A DNA stretch of 41,832 nucleotides, from the IMG/VR virus record IMGVR_UViG_3300010373_000080, positions 1 to 41,832 of that record; one strand, 5' to 3'. The position numbers and the translations under genes are program-made. Below are positions 22,743 to 31,449 of this stretch, piece after piece. Each line of letters starts with the position of its first letter. The stretch's first letter is position 1. The notes beneath the pieces were generated by a model that worked only from the letters and a program-made list of their open reading frames with translations, had not been told where the DNA came from and did not search any database. The DNA is from a virus.

Positions 22743-23374
22743 TCAGCCTCCTTTATTCTTCTGAATTTCGTTCATTATCCGCGCGTTGTGGCCGTCCACC
22801 ATCGCCACTTCGATGATGTCGTAGACGTCCTCGACGGATAGGAATTCGCCAAGATCTCTCAGCGCTGTGGTTTTGTTTTGGGAGAGTGAGAGAACCGTAC
22901 CGATGGATCTTGGGAGATTGGGGTATTCAAGGGGCTCGAAGCCGGCGACAAGTCGGCCGAGGTCGACGTCGACTGGCTGCCGCTCGGAGAAAAACCCATG
23001 TGGAGCATCAAGACCTCCTTGCGAAGGAGGATGATGGTTTTGACTTCCTCGATGTCATCTTCAAACAAAGGCCTAACGATCGCTGGGTTCTGCGGGTTCG
23101 GCTTGATACTGATGCATTCCAACATTTCATCCAGAAGCGGTTCCGCATCTGAATAGTCCATCTTGGTCAGAGCCTCGATCCCGAGGATGGCTAGGGCCTG
23201 CATTCCACCGGCAGCGACATCCACATTCCCGATATCCACGCCAGATTTGGCGGCTGCCAGAAATGCACGAGTAGCCCATTTTTCTGCCTTGAGTGCCGGC
23301 ATCTCACGAAGGTGATAGACCTTGCCCTTGTCTCTGCCGTCTTCTGTAATGGCGTAGTCGAGTTCCTTACGCAA
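22743..23374 (-). CDS. Tail assembly chaperone, long form made by -1 frameshift
   Basis: A second reading frame continues from the shorter chaperone. Slippage by -1 at the heptamer GGGTTTT (22991-22997, read G-GGT-TTT in frame) joins residue 128 to an 82-residue extension ending at 22743, for 210 residues. The extension is clearly protein-like (LGRLVAGFEPLEYPNLP, TTALRDLGEFLSVEDVYDII) and resembles the T-part of gpG-gpGT chaperones. The region just before the tape measure gene is where such frameshifts lie. The long form is thought to bind both the tape measure and tube subunits. Confidence 0.82.
22859..23374 (-). CDS. Tail assembly chaperone, short form
   Basis: 171 residues in the unshifted frame. 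The first 128 residues form the chaperone body (YHLREMPALKAEKWATRAFL, EALTKMDYSDAEPLLDEML). The last 43, after the slippery site, are a Ser/Pro/Thr-rich tail without apparent structure, as expected where a second frame constrains the DNA. It corresponds to gpG of lambda-like tails and is read most of the time. The start at 23374 lies 13 bases after the tube gene. Confidence 0.8.
   Translation of the reverse strand: MRKELDYAITEDGRDKGKVYHLREMPALKAEKWATRAFLAAAKSGVDIGNVDVAAGGMQALAILGIEALTKMDYSDAEPLLDEMLECISIKPNPQNPAIVRPLFEDDIEEVKTIILLRKEVLMLHMGFSPSGSQSTSTSADLSPASSPLNTPISQDPSVRFSHSPKTKPQR
22991..22997 (-). promoter_or_regulatory. Programmed -1 ribosomal frameshift site (GGGTTTT)
   Basis: The minus-strand heptamer GGGTTTT fits X-XXY-YYZ in the reading frame (codons GGT TTT preceded by the G of ATG). 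After slippage both tRNAs re-pair acceptably (GGG/GGT wobble, TTT identical). It lies upstream of an 82-codon open extension that ends just before the tape-measure gene. Confidence 0.8.
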
Positions 23375-23387
23375 AGGTTATCCTCCG

Positions 23388-23825
23388 TTACGCCACGACC
23401 GCAGTGACACTCTGCCACCGGATTAGCGCTTGGCGCGGAGCCAAGATCTTACCCGCAGCAGGAGCAGGAGCCCAACTAATCAACGCTCCATTGGTACAGA
23501 TGAAAGACCGGCCGATCGATTTCAGAGTGGTTTCGCCGCTGACACGAAAGGTATCGCGCTGCGTCAACATGTTCGCCGCCCACGTGTCAAAGATCACGTT
23601 TGCATTCGAATCTGCCTGAATGCTGAATGTTTGGTCGATCGGATTGAAAACGAAGCCGGCGGAAAGATAGCCGTCAACGCCCATCGCCGTTTGGTTCAGC
23701 TCCACTGTTGGCATTTCGTAGATATTGTCCGTTGTGAAGCCCTGAATTTGGACCGGAGAATTGAAAAGCCCCGGAATTGTAAGCGTGATGACTGCATTCG
23801 CCGCAGTAAGCGAGCCGAGGGCCAT
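23388..23825 (-). CDS. Tail tube protein, DUF3277 family
   Basis: 145 residues, beta-rich. ITLTIPGLFNSPVQIQGFTT, then PTVELNQTAMGVDGYLSAGF and FVFNPIDQTFSIQADS match the DUF3277 tube proteins that accompany DUF3383 sheaths in small contractile-tail phages. It forms the inner tube through which DNA passes. The gene follows the sheath by 25 bases and precedes the chaperones, the usual order. Confidence 0.88.
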   Translation of the reverse strand: MALGSLTAANAVITLTIPGLFNSPVQIQGFTTDNIYEMPTVELNQTAMGVDGYLSAGFVFNPIDQTFSIQADSNANVIFDTWAANMLTQRDTFRVSGETTLKSIGRSFICTNGALISWAPAPAAGKILAPRQALIRWQSVTAVVA

Positions 23826-23850
23826 GGTGATCTCCTATGGATTTCGGGAA

Positions 23851-25824
23851 TTACTGGACGAGGGTGCTGTTCAGCACGATCTGCTGGACGCTCTGACCAT
23901 CCATGTACCAGAAGTTACATGGCGGGCTGGTTCTCGCCTGTCTGACCTGCGGAGAGGCCGCGACGATCTGGAGATACCAACCCTGCTGGTAGAGCGCATC
24001 GCTTGCCTTCCCATTCGAAGACGTCGTGCCGGCTGCATTGTTGATGAGCGCGGCCTGCTGGGAAGAAAGAGGAACGCCAACCTTGATGGCTCCAAAGTTC
24101 AGCGCAGCATTGATCGGGTCAAAGCATGCCGCCTTGATGAGACCGTAGCCCTGATCATTGTAAGGCACGGAAAGGGCGTTCTGAAGCAACTCCATGAGGG
24201 CGAGCTGAAGGGCATTGTTCAGCCAGATCTGGTTGATATAGCTGTCCATCCACTGAAACACGCCCGAGACACCGCCTGGCTGCAATTCGGTGAACTTTTG
24301 ACTTGCCGTTGCAAATGCGGCATAGCAGTTGTAACCGTTGGCAATCAGGTTGTTGTAGCTTGTAGCATCCGTGACGCCGGCGATAAGGCCATCCTGCCCA
24401 CGGAATGCGAAGTCAGCACGTCCATTCGTCGCGGTAAAATCGATCGAAGCCGCAATGCCGCAGACAAACGCTGCGATATCGGCGGGCGACGACGCTCCCG
24501 ACGCTGGCTGATAAATCGCAAAAGTTCCGTCAAAATCCTCTGCTTGGATGATGTTGCCGAAGCTCGACGTTGCATTGTTGCTCTGGGTCGCCGTGATATC
24601 GGTATCCCAAGCAACATAGGCCCAACGCTTGTTCTGAGAATTATTCCACGACGCGAACGCCTGCTTTTGAACCGAGCCCGAGCCATCATCTGGATCAAAG
24701 ATCGTCATGAAGGTTGCCCAGTTCTGGTTGATCTGGGTCGCCTGGGTCATGAATGCGGAAGGTGTGGCAGCCACTGCACCCTGCGAAAGGGTTGCGCCGG
24801 TAGCTTGCGTCAAGAAGATGGGGGCAGCAATCGTACCAGTCGGGAAAGCAATGGTAGACTGAGCGCCCGGTGCGCCAGAGGCGATGATAAACCCGCCCGA
24901 GATGGAGTCGAATGACACGGCAAGAGCCGTACCGGTAGAGGTGAGCGCCCCACTTGTGACCGTCTGCGTCAGGTTGACGATATAGGTACCTGTGAGGCCC
25001 GTACCGGTGCCGAGCGCCGTGATGATCGTCCCAGCCGATGTCGTGCCGCCGGATACGGTCTGGCCGACAGACAACGTGCCAGAGCCGATCGCTGTGACCG
25101 TGAGGGTGCCGTAGGAGGCCGATATCGTCTCGCTCGCAACAACCTGCGTCTTGGTGACGGCATAGGTTCCAATGCCACCCGTAGTACCAGAGAGCTGCGA
25201 CGAGATCTGGGTTCCGGCCGTCACTCCAGTTCCGGAGATGACCGCGCCTGCGACAAGAGTGCCCGAGGCGACATTCGTCACATACATGACATTGCCGGAG
25301 ATCGAAGCTGTGACAGATGCGGTACCTGCTGCGATCGACCCGGTAAAGGATGCGGCGGCCGGCAGAGATGCATTAATCGCCGTCTGGATCAATGCGGCAG
25401 CGGCGGAATAGCTCGTCGCGCTCGATAGGTTGATGCTGGCTGCGGTGTAGGTGTAGCCATCGACAACGATAGTCAGCGATCCAGAAATCCCCTGAAGCTG
25501 AGGAATCGTAAGCTGATTGACCGGGCCACCTCGGAGATAGGCAGCAACGCCCGTCGAATTGTATTGGGCAAAATAGATATTTGCCGGCTTCTGAGACGAT
25601 CCGTTGAACCCATTGAAATAGACGTTCGCTATCTCAACTTCCGTGGCCGATGGGCCAAAGTAATCGGAGACGGAAACGCCATCGTTCGGCAGTTCAAGGA
25701 TTGTTCCGATGGGCACGCGAGTATTCAGGGTCAGCATCAGGCCGTTGAGGACAAGGCCATTGCCGCCGGCATTGAGCACGTTCGGATTGACGCGCACGAT
25801 TTGAGAGGCCGGTATGGTTACCAT
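23851..25824 (-). CDS. Tail sheath-like protein, DUF3383 family, with inserted beta modules
   Basis: 657 residues. The N-terminus ([50 protein letters not shown]) and the region around 380-600 ([25 protein letters not shown]) are DUF3383. Family members act as contractile tail sheath. Residues 159-295 hold two tandem copies of the beta module ([20 protein letters not shown], then [12 protein letters not shown]). The insertion enlarges this protein and would project from the sheath surface. Confidence 0.87.
   Translation of the reverse strand: MVTIPASQIVRVNPNVLNAGGNGLVLNGLMLTLNTRVPIGTILELPNDGVSVSDYFGPSATEVEIANVYFNGFNGSSQKPANIYFAQYNSTGVAAYLRGGPVNQLTIPQLQGISGSLTIVVDGYTYTAASINLSSATSYSAAAALIQTAINASLPAAASFTGSIAAGTASVTASISGNVMYVTNVASGTLVAGAVISGTGVTAGTQISSQLSGTTGGIGTYAVTKTQVVASETISASYGTLTVTAIGSGTLSVGQTVSGGTTSAGTIITALGTGTGLTGTYIVNLTQTVTSGALTSTGTALAVSFDSISGGFIIASGAPGAQSTIAFPTGTIAAPIFLTQATGATLSQGAVAATPSAFMTQATQINQNWATFMTIFDPDDGSGSVQKQAFASWNNSQNKRWAYVAWDTDITATQSNNATSSFGNIIQAEDFDGTFAIYQPASGASSPADIAAFVCGIAASIDFTATNGRADFAFRGQDGLIAGVTDATSYNNLIANGYNCYAAFATASQKFTELQPGGVSGVFQWMDSYINQIWLNNALQLALMELLQNALSVPYNDQGYGLIKAACFDPINAALNFGAIKVGVPLSSQQAALINNAAGTTSSNGKASDALYQQGWYLQIVAASPQVRQARTSPPCNFWYMDGQSVQQIVLNSTLVQ
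24940..25350 (-). repeat. Two tandem beta-rich modules in the sheath protein
   Basis: Encodes residues 159-295 of the sheath protein. Each unit has an (I/T)-x-T-V-T-A/N-V core, a GTL-VGQ/AGA step and a GxGTYxV end, as in the neck, cement and J-like proteins. Confidence 0.7.
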
Positions 25825-25857
25825 AGACCTTATCCTTTCAAGCTAATTTTGAGGTGA

Positions 25858-26793
25858 TTACGTTGCGGGATAGGCCGCTTCGACATCGATCAAGGTGATG
25901 TCGAGTTCGTCTGCGAACTGCTGAGACGCACGGATGGTCTGATTGGCCTGCATGACGGCATCAATCACCCACCGGTTCTCGATCTGGGCGTTCTCGTTTT
26001 CGAAGGGTAGCTGCTTCGGATCGCTTGCGTAGAGCGGCGATACATCGAAGCCGGATGCCTTGAAGGCCTGGACCGCGAAGTCATCGCGAAACAGAGTGGA
26101 GATCGTCTGCGCATTCTCGGCACTGTTCGGGCCGTGCACATCCAATTGGACGGTGACCTTCGTGGGCTGAAGGAATATCTCGCCACCGGAGGCCATCTTG
26201 CGGGATGCGACGGTCTGAGATGGTGTCACCGTATAGGTACCAACCCCACCCGCGCCCGACCCGAGAGCGATTACCTTGGTCAGAACCGCGACCCCGATCC
26301 CGAAGACGATCTGCCCAACCGCAATGGTTCCGAATGCCACCGCAGAAACCGTCATGGTCGATCCGGAGATATCTGCGGTAAACGACACGTCCTCATAGCT
26401 ATCGACGTTCGTTTCGAGACGCGTTTGCATGAATGGCGTCATGGTCACGAAATCGGGCACAGATGGCTCGGGAACGCGATTGTCTTGCGCCTGCACGCAT
26501 TCCACGCCAGTGTACATTTTAGCGTTGGTGAGCGTCTGTGAGGCGCTGAGAGTGTATGTTCCTGTGCCACCCGCTCCCGTCATGAATGCTGTGATCATCG
26601 TGCCGGGAAGGACTCCCTCCCCGAGCACTGCGTCACCGATCGACAAGGCTCCTTGCTGAACCGCGGTCACCGTCAAGACCGTACCTGCGATAGAGCCGGT
26701 GAACACGGCGTTTCCGCTTGGCAGGACGGCAAGGATAAATTTTCTCAACGCAGTCAGGATATTCGACTGCGTCGGCGATGGAGCGAAACTCAC
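25858..26793 (-). CDS. Neck/tail terminator protein with inserted beta modules (LIC_12616-like)
   Basis: 311 residues. The parts outside the insertions resemble the phage neck terminator family: [20 protein letters not shown] at the start, a middle [20 protein letters not shown], and a C-terminal [20 protein letters not shown] followed by [10 protein letters not shown]. It would cap the tail tube and join it to the connector. Two copies of the beta module interrupt it at residues 30-96 and 137-202. It lies directly before the sheath gene, where a terminator is expected. Confidence 0.82.
   Translation of the reverse strand: MSFAPSPTQSNILTALRKFILAVLPSGNAVFTGSIAGTVLTVTAVQQGALSIGDAVLGEGVLPGTMITAFMTGAGGTGTYTLSASQTLTNAKMYTGVECVQAQDNRVPEPSVPDFVTMTPFMQTRLETNVDSYEDVSFTADISGSTMTVSAVAFGTIAVGQIVFGIGVAVLTKVIALGSGAGGVGTYTVTPSQTVASRKMASGGEIFLQPTKVTVQLDVHGPNSAENAQTISTLFRDDFAVQAFKASGFDVSPLYASDPKQLPFENENAQIENRWVIDAVMQANQTIRASQQFADELDITLIDVEAAYPAT
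26188..26706 (-). repeat. Two beta-rich modules in the neck terminator protein
   Basis: Copies encode residues 30-96 and 137-202, separated by conserved terminator sequence. Both end in GxGTYT(L/V) and start with a TGSI or ADIS turn. They are alike in outline to the other copies in this window. Confidence 0.7.
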
Positions 26794-27071
26794 CCTGCGA
26801 TCCTGTAGTAGGAGACGTTCAGAACAGGCGAACCGGTCTGTGCAATAAACTGGATACTCGCCAGCGGGCCAGAATATTCCAGCGGCGCACCCGTGTTGGA
26901 AAGCGGCATTCCAACCGAAGCTGTCGGGGCAACGCCATCATCGCGCCAACGCACTGCCGCCGTGTCGACTGCAATGATTGCGAAATTGGCACCAGCCGGT
27001 ACCGTCAAGCTAGACGCCCCCGATAGGGTGATCTGCTGATAGCCGAGCGCTGCAAACTGTTGGGCGAACAT
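26790..27071 (-). CDS. Small neck/tail structural protein
   Basis: 93 residues, mostly beta strand ([47 protein letters not shown]). The ATG has GAGGAAATATA upstream, and its stop overlaps the start of the next gene. Similar small beta proteins lie in the neck region of many phages, but I do not recognise a named family. Before the HNH gene inserted, it would have followed the 124-residue gene directly. Confidence 0.65.
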   Translation of the reverse strand: MFAQQFAALGYQQITLSGASSLTVPAGANFAIIAVDTAAVRWRDDGVAPTASVGMPLSNTGAPLEYSGPLASIQFIAQTGSPVLNVSYYRIAG

Positions 27072-27089
27072 TATATTTCCTCGTCTGGC

Positions 27090-27683
27090 CTACCAAGAAT
27101 ATTCATTCTGAGGCATCTTGTTGTGTTTCGAGACATTCTCGAACGCGGTCAGGATTTGCAAATTGGTGTGGACATGCAGCCCGCAGCAGGTCTTCCCCTG
27201 AAGAGGATAGATGTGATCAACGTGATGTTTGATGCCAGTTGCCTGAGTTAAGCGTGCTGCCTCAGTATAAAACCATCGGATCTGCTCGATATCGGCCCAT
27301 GATGGAGTGGCCTGCATTTTTTTTGCATCACGTCGCCTGACCATTTCAACGCAACGCCCTGGATTATTTTGTCGCCATTCAGTGTGGCGTTCTGCTACGG
27401 ATTCTCGGTTGGCTTTGTGCCAATCACTCGCCATCTTTAGTCGGTGTTCCCGATTCTTTTTGTGATATTCTATGGCATAAGCAGTCTGCTGCTCTTTAGT
27501 GCCTTCACGTTGCTTCTTTTTCCTTGCCGCAATCTTTTCTTTGTTTTCTTCCTGATATTTTCGGCACGCAGCTCTATTGCATTCACGGCACAAACGCCTC
27601 TTGCGCATTACCGGTTTTTGATTGCACGGGCTAAAAGCAGAAGCATCTAGCTCCTGCTTGCAAATCGAGCACTTGAAATTCAT
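27090..27683 (-). CDS. HNH homing endonuclease inserted in the neck gene cluster
   Basis: 197 residues from the second in-frame ATG at 27683. The N-terminus has a zinc finger (CSICKQEL and CRECNRAACRKY) and a basic, helical middle. The HNH motif is at the C-terminus: HHVDHIYPLQGKTCCGLHVH then NLQIL. Such free-standing endonucleases cut intron- or insert-less relatives and spread by repair. It interrupts the run of neck genes, and its minor-groove-type helices are rich in K and R. It is probably a selfish element, not a virion part. Confidence 0.88.
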   Translation of the reverse strand: MNFKCSICKQELDASAFSPCNQKPVMRKRRLCRECNRAACRKYQEENKEKIAARKKKQREGTKEQQTAYAIEYHKKNREHRLKMASDWHKANRESVAERHTEWRQNNPGRCVEMVRRRDAKKMQATPSWADIEQIRWFYTEAARLTQATGIKHHVDHIYPLQGKTCCGLHVHTNLQILTAFENVSKHNKMPQNEYSW

Positions 27684-27685
27684 GG

Positions 27686-28060
27686 TCAGTTCTGCAGCAC
27701 ACAGGCGCACTTACACCACTGGGGCCAGGTCTCCAGCACTTGGATCACGAGCCAATTCCCGACATTCGGACCATCGGTCAGGGTGATGATATCGCCGCCC
27801 TTGGCCCTAGTTCTTAGGACGCCTTGGATATCGCCGTAGAAATAGATGCCTCTTGCCGCGCCGTTCTGATTGAGACCGTCGATCTGCTTCAGATCTTTGA
27901 ACGTGAGAGCCTGGACCTGGGCAGTTCCGGTCACCGTGTTGTAGGTTGGCGTGCGCGAGCCATCGGGGTTTGTGACTGACCCCATGCTGACCTGCATGGA
28001 ACACGGCACGTTCGGATTAACCGATCCGATGATTGGCGCGACAATGCCGTGCAGATTCAT
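27686..28060 (-). CDS. Head-tail joining (stopper-like) protein
   Basis: 124 residues. A beta-rich protein with SVNPNVPCSMQVSMGSV, TAQVQALTFKDLKQIDG and a C-terminal Trp/Cys region (QVLETWPQWCKCACVLQN). Its ATG overlaps the upstream stop (TAATG). Location between the gp10-like and terminator genes is that of a stopper protein. No named family was recognised, so the function is from position. Confidence 0.65.
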   Translation of the reverse strand: MNLHGIVAPIIGSVNPNVPCSMQVSMGSVTNPDGSRTPTYNTVTGTAQVQALTFKDLKQIDGLNQNGAARGIYFYGDIQGVLRTRAKGGDIITLTDGPNVGNWLVIQVLETWPQWCKCACVLQN

Positions 28061-28497
28061 TAGAGAGCCACAGAGACGAAGCTGATCTTGATCGTGCCAT
28101 TCAAAGCAGCCGAAGCGTGAATATTCTGAACGATGATCACGATTGTATTGGCGGAGACCGTGGTCGTGGTGATGACCGGCGTTCCCGTCGTTGCAGTCCC
28201 GAGCTGAACGCTCGCAAAGACGAGATCTGTCGCAGCAATCGTGCTGTTGGTGATCGTCAGCGTATAGGTCGCGCCGGCTGCAGTCGTCAGCGCTTCCGAC
28301 GTGACGATGCCAGAACCCTTATTCAGGGTAGCCGCGCCAGCCGTAGCCGTGGCGGTTTTCGTGCCGGAATCCACGGTCAGGATTGAAAAGCCGCCGGTGG
28401 ACTGCGTAGTTGCGCCGATTGGCGTATTATCTATGGCATTCGGGTTGAGACCTGGGAAATTCACATCCCCACTGACAGGGGACCAGAGAACGGTCAT
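28060..28497 (-). CDS. Beta-rich virion protein with fibre-like repeats
   Basis: 145 residues of Thr/Ala/Val-rich beta sequence. TQSTGGFSILTVDSG is like the short turn motif of phage fibre proteins, and VSANTIVIIVQNIHASAALN ends in a surface-domain pattern I know from several phage structural proteins. Head- or neck-decorating adhesin is likely. Its stop overlaps the next start. It lacks the beta module found in its neighbours. Confidence 0.6.
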   Translation of the reverse strand: MTVLWSPVSGDVNFPGLNPNAIDNTPIGATTQSTGGFSILTVDSGTKTATATAGAATLNKGSGIVTSEALTTAAGATYTLTITNSTIAATDLVFASVQLGTATTGTPVITTTTVSANTIVIIVQNIHASAALNGTIKISFVSVAL

Positions 28498-28511
28498 TGG
28501 AAGCTCCTATG

Positions 28512-29051
28512 TTAGGATTTGACTTCAAAGTCCACCGACTGGAGCAAGTGCCCCGAGTCAACGAGTGGTTTGGTTGATACGCCTTCGGTGCTCTCGCCGG
28601 CTTTGACCCGACGCGCTGCCTCACCAACCGTCTTGCCAGTGACGACGAGATCCGGATCCTCTGCCCGCATCTTGCGAAGCATTAGGGTGACCTGGCTGAG
28701 CGGCGGATTGTAAGTATCGATTATGGACTGTTGAAGCTGGCCCTTGATGGCCGCGCCCGTTTGTCCAAGGGTTCTGGCAGCGTCATAGTCGTTGTTGATC
28801 AGCAAAGCGCCAACGGCATCGCCCCATTCCGGGCTCTTTTCCTCGATCATCGTCCTGAAGAATGGACGTGGTGGGATACCGGCCTTCGGGGCACCAAACT
28901 CCTGGATGGCCGCGACCATCGCTGTGTTCGTTCCGTCCGGATAAGTGGACCCTTCGAGAAACCCAACGTCTACGCTTGAGGCTTTGGAAACGTTTTTTGA
29001 TATCTCCGCAAGAGCAGCCGCGAGGCGGTCCCCACCCTTCAGCGTCACCAT
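28512..29051 (-). CDS. HK97 gp10-like / tail completion-type protein
   Basis: 179 residues. VDVGFLEGSTYPDGTN, then VAAIQEFGAPKAGIPPRPFF is the core pattern of HK97 gp10-like and virion-morphogenesis neck proteins (the IPPRPF motif is characteristic). The C-terminus KPLVDSGHLLQSVDFEV gives the family's closing strand. It joins or completes the tail-head interface. It begins on the base where the small upstream gene stops. Confidence 0.8.
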   Translation of the reverse strand: MVTLKGGDRLAAALAEISKNVSKASSVDVGFLEGSTYPDGTNTAMVAAIQEFGAPKAGIPPRPFFRTMIEEKSPEWGDAVGALLINNDYDAARTLGQTGAAIKGQLQQSIIDTYNPPLSQVTLMLRKMRAEDPDLVVTGKTVGEAARRVKAGESTEGVSTKPLVDSGHLLQSVDFEVKS

Positions 29052-29236
29052 TACGAATTTTCGCCCACAGAAGGCTCTGGAGACGATTTCTTGCCCTTCC
29101 CGCCGTCAGATGCCGGAACATCGCTTGCTGCGTTCTGTGCGGCCTCCAGAGCATCAATACGCGCCTCAAGGCGGTCGAGGCGATCTTTTGTCTCGGCTTT
29201 CTCAGCGCGGACTTCCTTGCGGAGTTCAATGTCCAT
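29051..29236 (-). CDS. Small coiled-coil protein
   Basis: 61 residues. The N-terminal 40 residues are a heptad-like charged helix (AEKAETKDRLDRLEARIDAL), followed by a Gly/Lys/Ser tail that looks unstructured. Both ends are tightly joined to neighbouring neck genes. No family is recognised. A scaffold or assembly role in the neck is possible. Confidence 0.6.
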   Translation of the reverse strand: MDIELRKEVRAEKAETKDRLDRLEARIDALEAAQNAASDVPASDGGKGKKSSPEPSVGENS

Positions 29237-29246
29237 TGATGGATTC

Positions 29247-29690
29247 CTATTGATTTAGCCACGGATTGAAATTGCGTCTTGGTCCGGGCAGATAACGCAT
29301 TGTGCGATAAGCTGCCGTCGCCTGCCAAAACATGGCCCCGAACTCGGTCTGGAGAAACCAAGCACTATTCGGAGTGCTCGGGAAATCAGCTGAAACCGAT
29401 ACGCTTCCTTCGGTGGCATCGCTGATGCGGCCGACAAGTTGCGTTCCACCCGACCCAGTGATTCCCGTTCCGTTCGGCCCGAACATCAATTGCGCGACAT
29501 GCGCCACCATGAGGTTCAACAGAACGGATTGGGTCTCGGCTTTACTCACTGGGCCGCCGCCATCATTACGGCAATAAATCTCAGCGATCGGCAGAATGAG
29601 ATTCGTGACCTGCGCTTGGCTGAGACCAGGAGAGAACTGTGGGAATGTCGCTGCCCAATTGGTGTAATCGAAGGTAACTTGCACGCCCAC
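29247..29690 (-). CDS. Head-tail connector, DUF4054 family
   Basis: 147 residues. FDYTNWAATFPQFSPGLSQA at the N-terminus, helical SVLLNLMVAHVAQLMFG, and near the end AMFWQATAAYRTMRYLPGP follow the DUF4054 connector pattern. It forms the ring between portal and tail. It is followed by the coiled-coil and gp10-like genes, the usual order of this phage type. Confidence 0.82.
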   Translation of the reverse strand: MGVQVTFDYTNWAATFPQFSPGLSQAQVTNLILPIAEIYCRNDGGGPVSKAETQSVLLNLMVAHVAQLMFGPNGTGITGSGGTQLVGRISDATEGSVSVSADFPSTPNSAWFLQTEFGAMFWQATAAYRTMRYLPGPRRNFNPWLNQ

Positions 29691-29708
29691 AGCAATCTCC
29701 TCCGGCTA

Positions 29709-30134
29709 TTAGGCCGCGTCCTGCTTGTAGGTCTGGATGTTCTTCGGCAGGTTGTTCGGATCGACTGGCTCGAAACCGCTACGCGTCGATTTGAACTCGT
29801 TCATCATGCCGCGAACCGTATCCTGCTTTTCGCTGGCGAAGATCAGCTTGTTCTTGACGGCGTCGTGATCCTTGTTCTGGACCAACCACTTGTCGAAGAA
29901 CTCCTTGTCCACGCCATGGGTAATGGCATAGCTCGAACCACGCGCCGGCATTGGCTGATCAGGGCGTTGCTTTTCGAGATATCCCCTGATGGTGACGGTC
30001 GTCTCCAGCGGTTCCGCACGTTTGACGGCTCGGATCTCGCCGAGAGCATTGCTTTCGACCGCGTCGACAATATTGAACAGGCGAAGTTCAAGGCCATGCG
30101 GGAGACGGCATGCCACGGAAACTGTAGCAGTCAT
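29709..30134 (-). CDS. Hypothetical virion protein between capsid and connector genes
   Basis: 141 residues from the ATG at 30134, preferred over 30146 because GGAG is six bases upstream. The first part is beta-like (TVSVACRLPHGLELRLFNIV), and a conserved-looking helical segment follows (DKEFFDKWLVQNKDHDAVKN). It lies 128 bases after the major capsid stop. I do not recognise its family. Position suggests head completion or decoration. Confidence 0.65.
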   Translation of the reverse strand: MTATVSVACRLPHGLELRLFNIVDAVESNALGEIRAVKRAEPLETTVTIRGYLEKQRPDQPMPARGSSYAITHGVDKEFFDKWLVQNKDHDAVKNKLIFASEKQDTVRGMMNEFKSTRSGFEPVDPNNLPKNIQTYKQDAA

Positions 30135-30262
30135 GGTAGGCTCCATAATGTTTTGGTTGAGAACGTCGGCGTCACGAGACAGACAGATATCGCGGGAAGA
30201 AGGACGAACCGTCTGGCCGTCTAGTCACTCGTCAGCGACCACCGACTTATTGGCAATGGGGA

Positions 30263-31375
30263 TTAAACCCCGAGCATCTGCGAGATGCCGCCAGGTAGGC
30301 GGATGATCGCGCCCCAAGAACCAGCAGTCATCTTCTTCTTCCACGAAGACATGGCGCGGATAATCGGGTGACTGCGAAGCTTCTCATTGAAGGCGCAGTA
30401 GCCGACATCTTGGCCATCGACATCATCAAGGATGAGCTGGACCAGATTGCCGCCGGCGATGCCAACCGGGTTGGTTGCACTCTGGGCACCATACTGGACA
30501 GCGGAGACAACCCGGAGGTTCGGGAAGTTTTCCTTGAGAAGCTGCTTGACATTGACGCCGAACGAGTTCGTAGCGGTCATGGCTACGAGCGATTCCGGGG
30601 ACAGCGCCAGCGTCATCTTGGCGTCGGCGTCGATCTGGTTCGGGGTCTGGCTGACACCGGCCGTCTGAGAAACCAGCTTGATCCACATGGCTTGGATATC
30701 GGCATAGATTTCATTCGCGGTAGCGACAATCTGTCCGTTGTTGGTCCACTTCACGCCACCGTATGCCTTGGCGGCGGGAGTGAGAGGTGCCGACAGGTTC
30801 GGATCATTCAGAAGACCGTAGTTCTGCAGGCCCTGAACGCCGAGGAAATAGGTCTGGTTCATGAAACGAGCGAGTACGGTCGTACCTGCTCCATCCACTT
30901 CACCGACCCAATTGACGCGGCCGAGGCCAGCGCGCTCGATTTCCAGCTCGCCGTATTCGGAGATGGTCTGGAAAAGGTAAGACTGGCGCTGCGGCCAGTT
31001 CATGTTGGCGCCGGACTTGCCATTGTCATTGTAATCGCCGTAAGACGACACTTCGCCGGTTGCTTCAATGACAGGGAACATCGCGGTCTGGTCGATCCAT
31101 GTACCCTTGCGCGTTTCGCCAAAGATTTCAGCGGCACGGGTCGGGGCGAAGACGACGCGATATACGTCGGGGTCGATGAGCGTGGTCAGAAATGCCGGGA
31201 TACCGGAGTTCGGGGCTGTGGAAAGCGTCGGCTGCGCGTCCATCGCCATGAAGTTCACCTTCACGTCAGACCACGTATAGGCCTGGGCATCGGGAAGATA
31301 GACGCCGGCCGCTTCGAACATCGGACGATGTGCATTCCAGGCAGCGGCAGCCTGATGGTAGTCATGAAATTCCAT
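30263..31375 (-). CDS. Major capsid protein (DUF2184 type)
   Basis: 370 residues. Sequence features of DUF2184 capsid proteins are present: VNFMAMDAQPTLSTAPNSGI, then FAPTRAAEIFGETRKGTW and WPQRQSYLFQTISEYGELEI. An HK97-like fold is expected. It is the subunit that forms the icosahedral shell. It follows the cement and protease-scaffold genes and precedes the connector, the standard head order. GAGGAG stands seven to nine bases before the ATG, and a stem-loop lies upstream. Confidence 0.92.
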   Translation of the reverse strand: MEFHDYHQAAAAWNAHRPMFEAAGVYLPDAQAYTWSDVKVNFMAMDAQPTLSTAPNSGIPAFLTTLIDPDVYRVVFAPTRAAEIFGETRKGTWIDQTAMFPVIEATGEVSSYGDYNDNGKSGANMNWPQRQSYLFQTISEYGELEIERAGLGRVNWVGEVDGAGTTVLARFMNQTYFLGVQGLQNYGLLNDPNLSAPLTPAAKAYGGVKWTNNGQIVATANEIYADIQAMWIKLVSQTAGVSQTPNQIDADAKMTLALSPESLVAMTATNSFGVNVKQLLKENFPNLRVVSAVQYGAQSATNPVGIAGGNLVQLILDDVDGQDVGYCAFNEKLRSHPIIRAMSSWKKKMTAGSWGAIIRLPGGISQMLGV

Positions 31376-31396
31376 TTTTGCATCTCCTCAGGGAGC

Positions 31397-31420
31397 CGCC
31401 GGCGCGGGATGCGACCGGCG
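31397..31420 (-). promoter_or_regulatory. Stem-loop upstream of the major capsid ribosome site
   Basis: The transcript can pair CGCCGG with CCGGCG across a 12-base loop, about 20 bases before the capsid start. There is no T tract. It could stabilise capsid mRNA or mark a processing site. A six-pair stem alone is weak evidence. Confidence 0.35.
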
Positions 31421-31449
31421 TTTAGGGTTGGGAATAATGAGGGTTGAAA

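Noticed and set aside
23761-24915. Plus-strand 384-codon frame opposite the sheath gene
   Set aside because: Arg-rich composition typical of antisense translation; no start signal.
30368-31447. Plus-strand 359-codon frame opposite the major capsid gene
   Set aside because: Antisense shadow with no recognisable fold; the capsid gene explains the interval.
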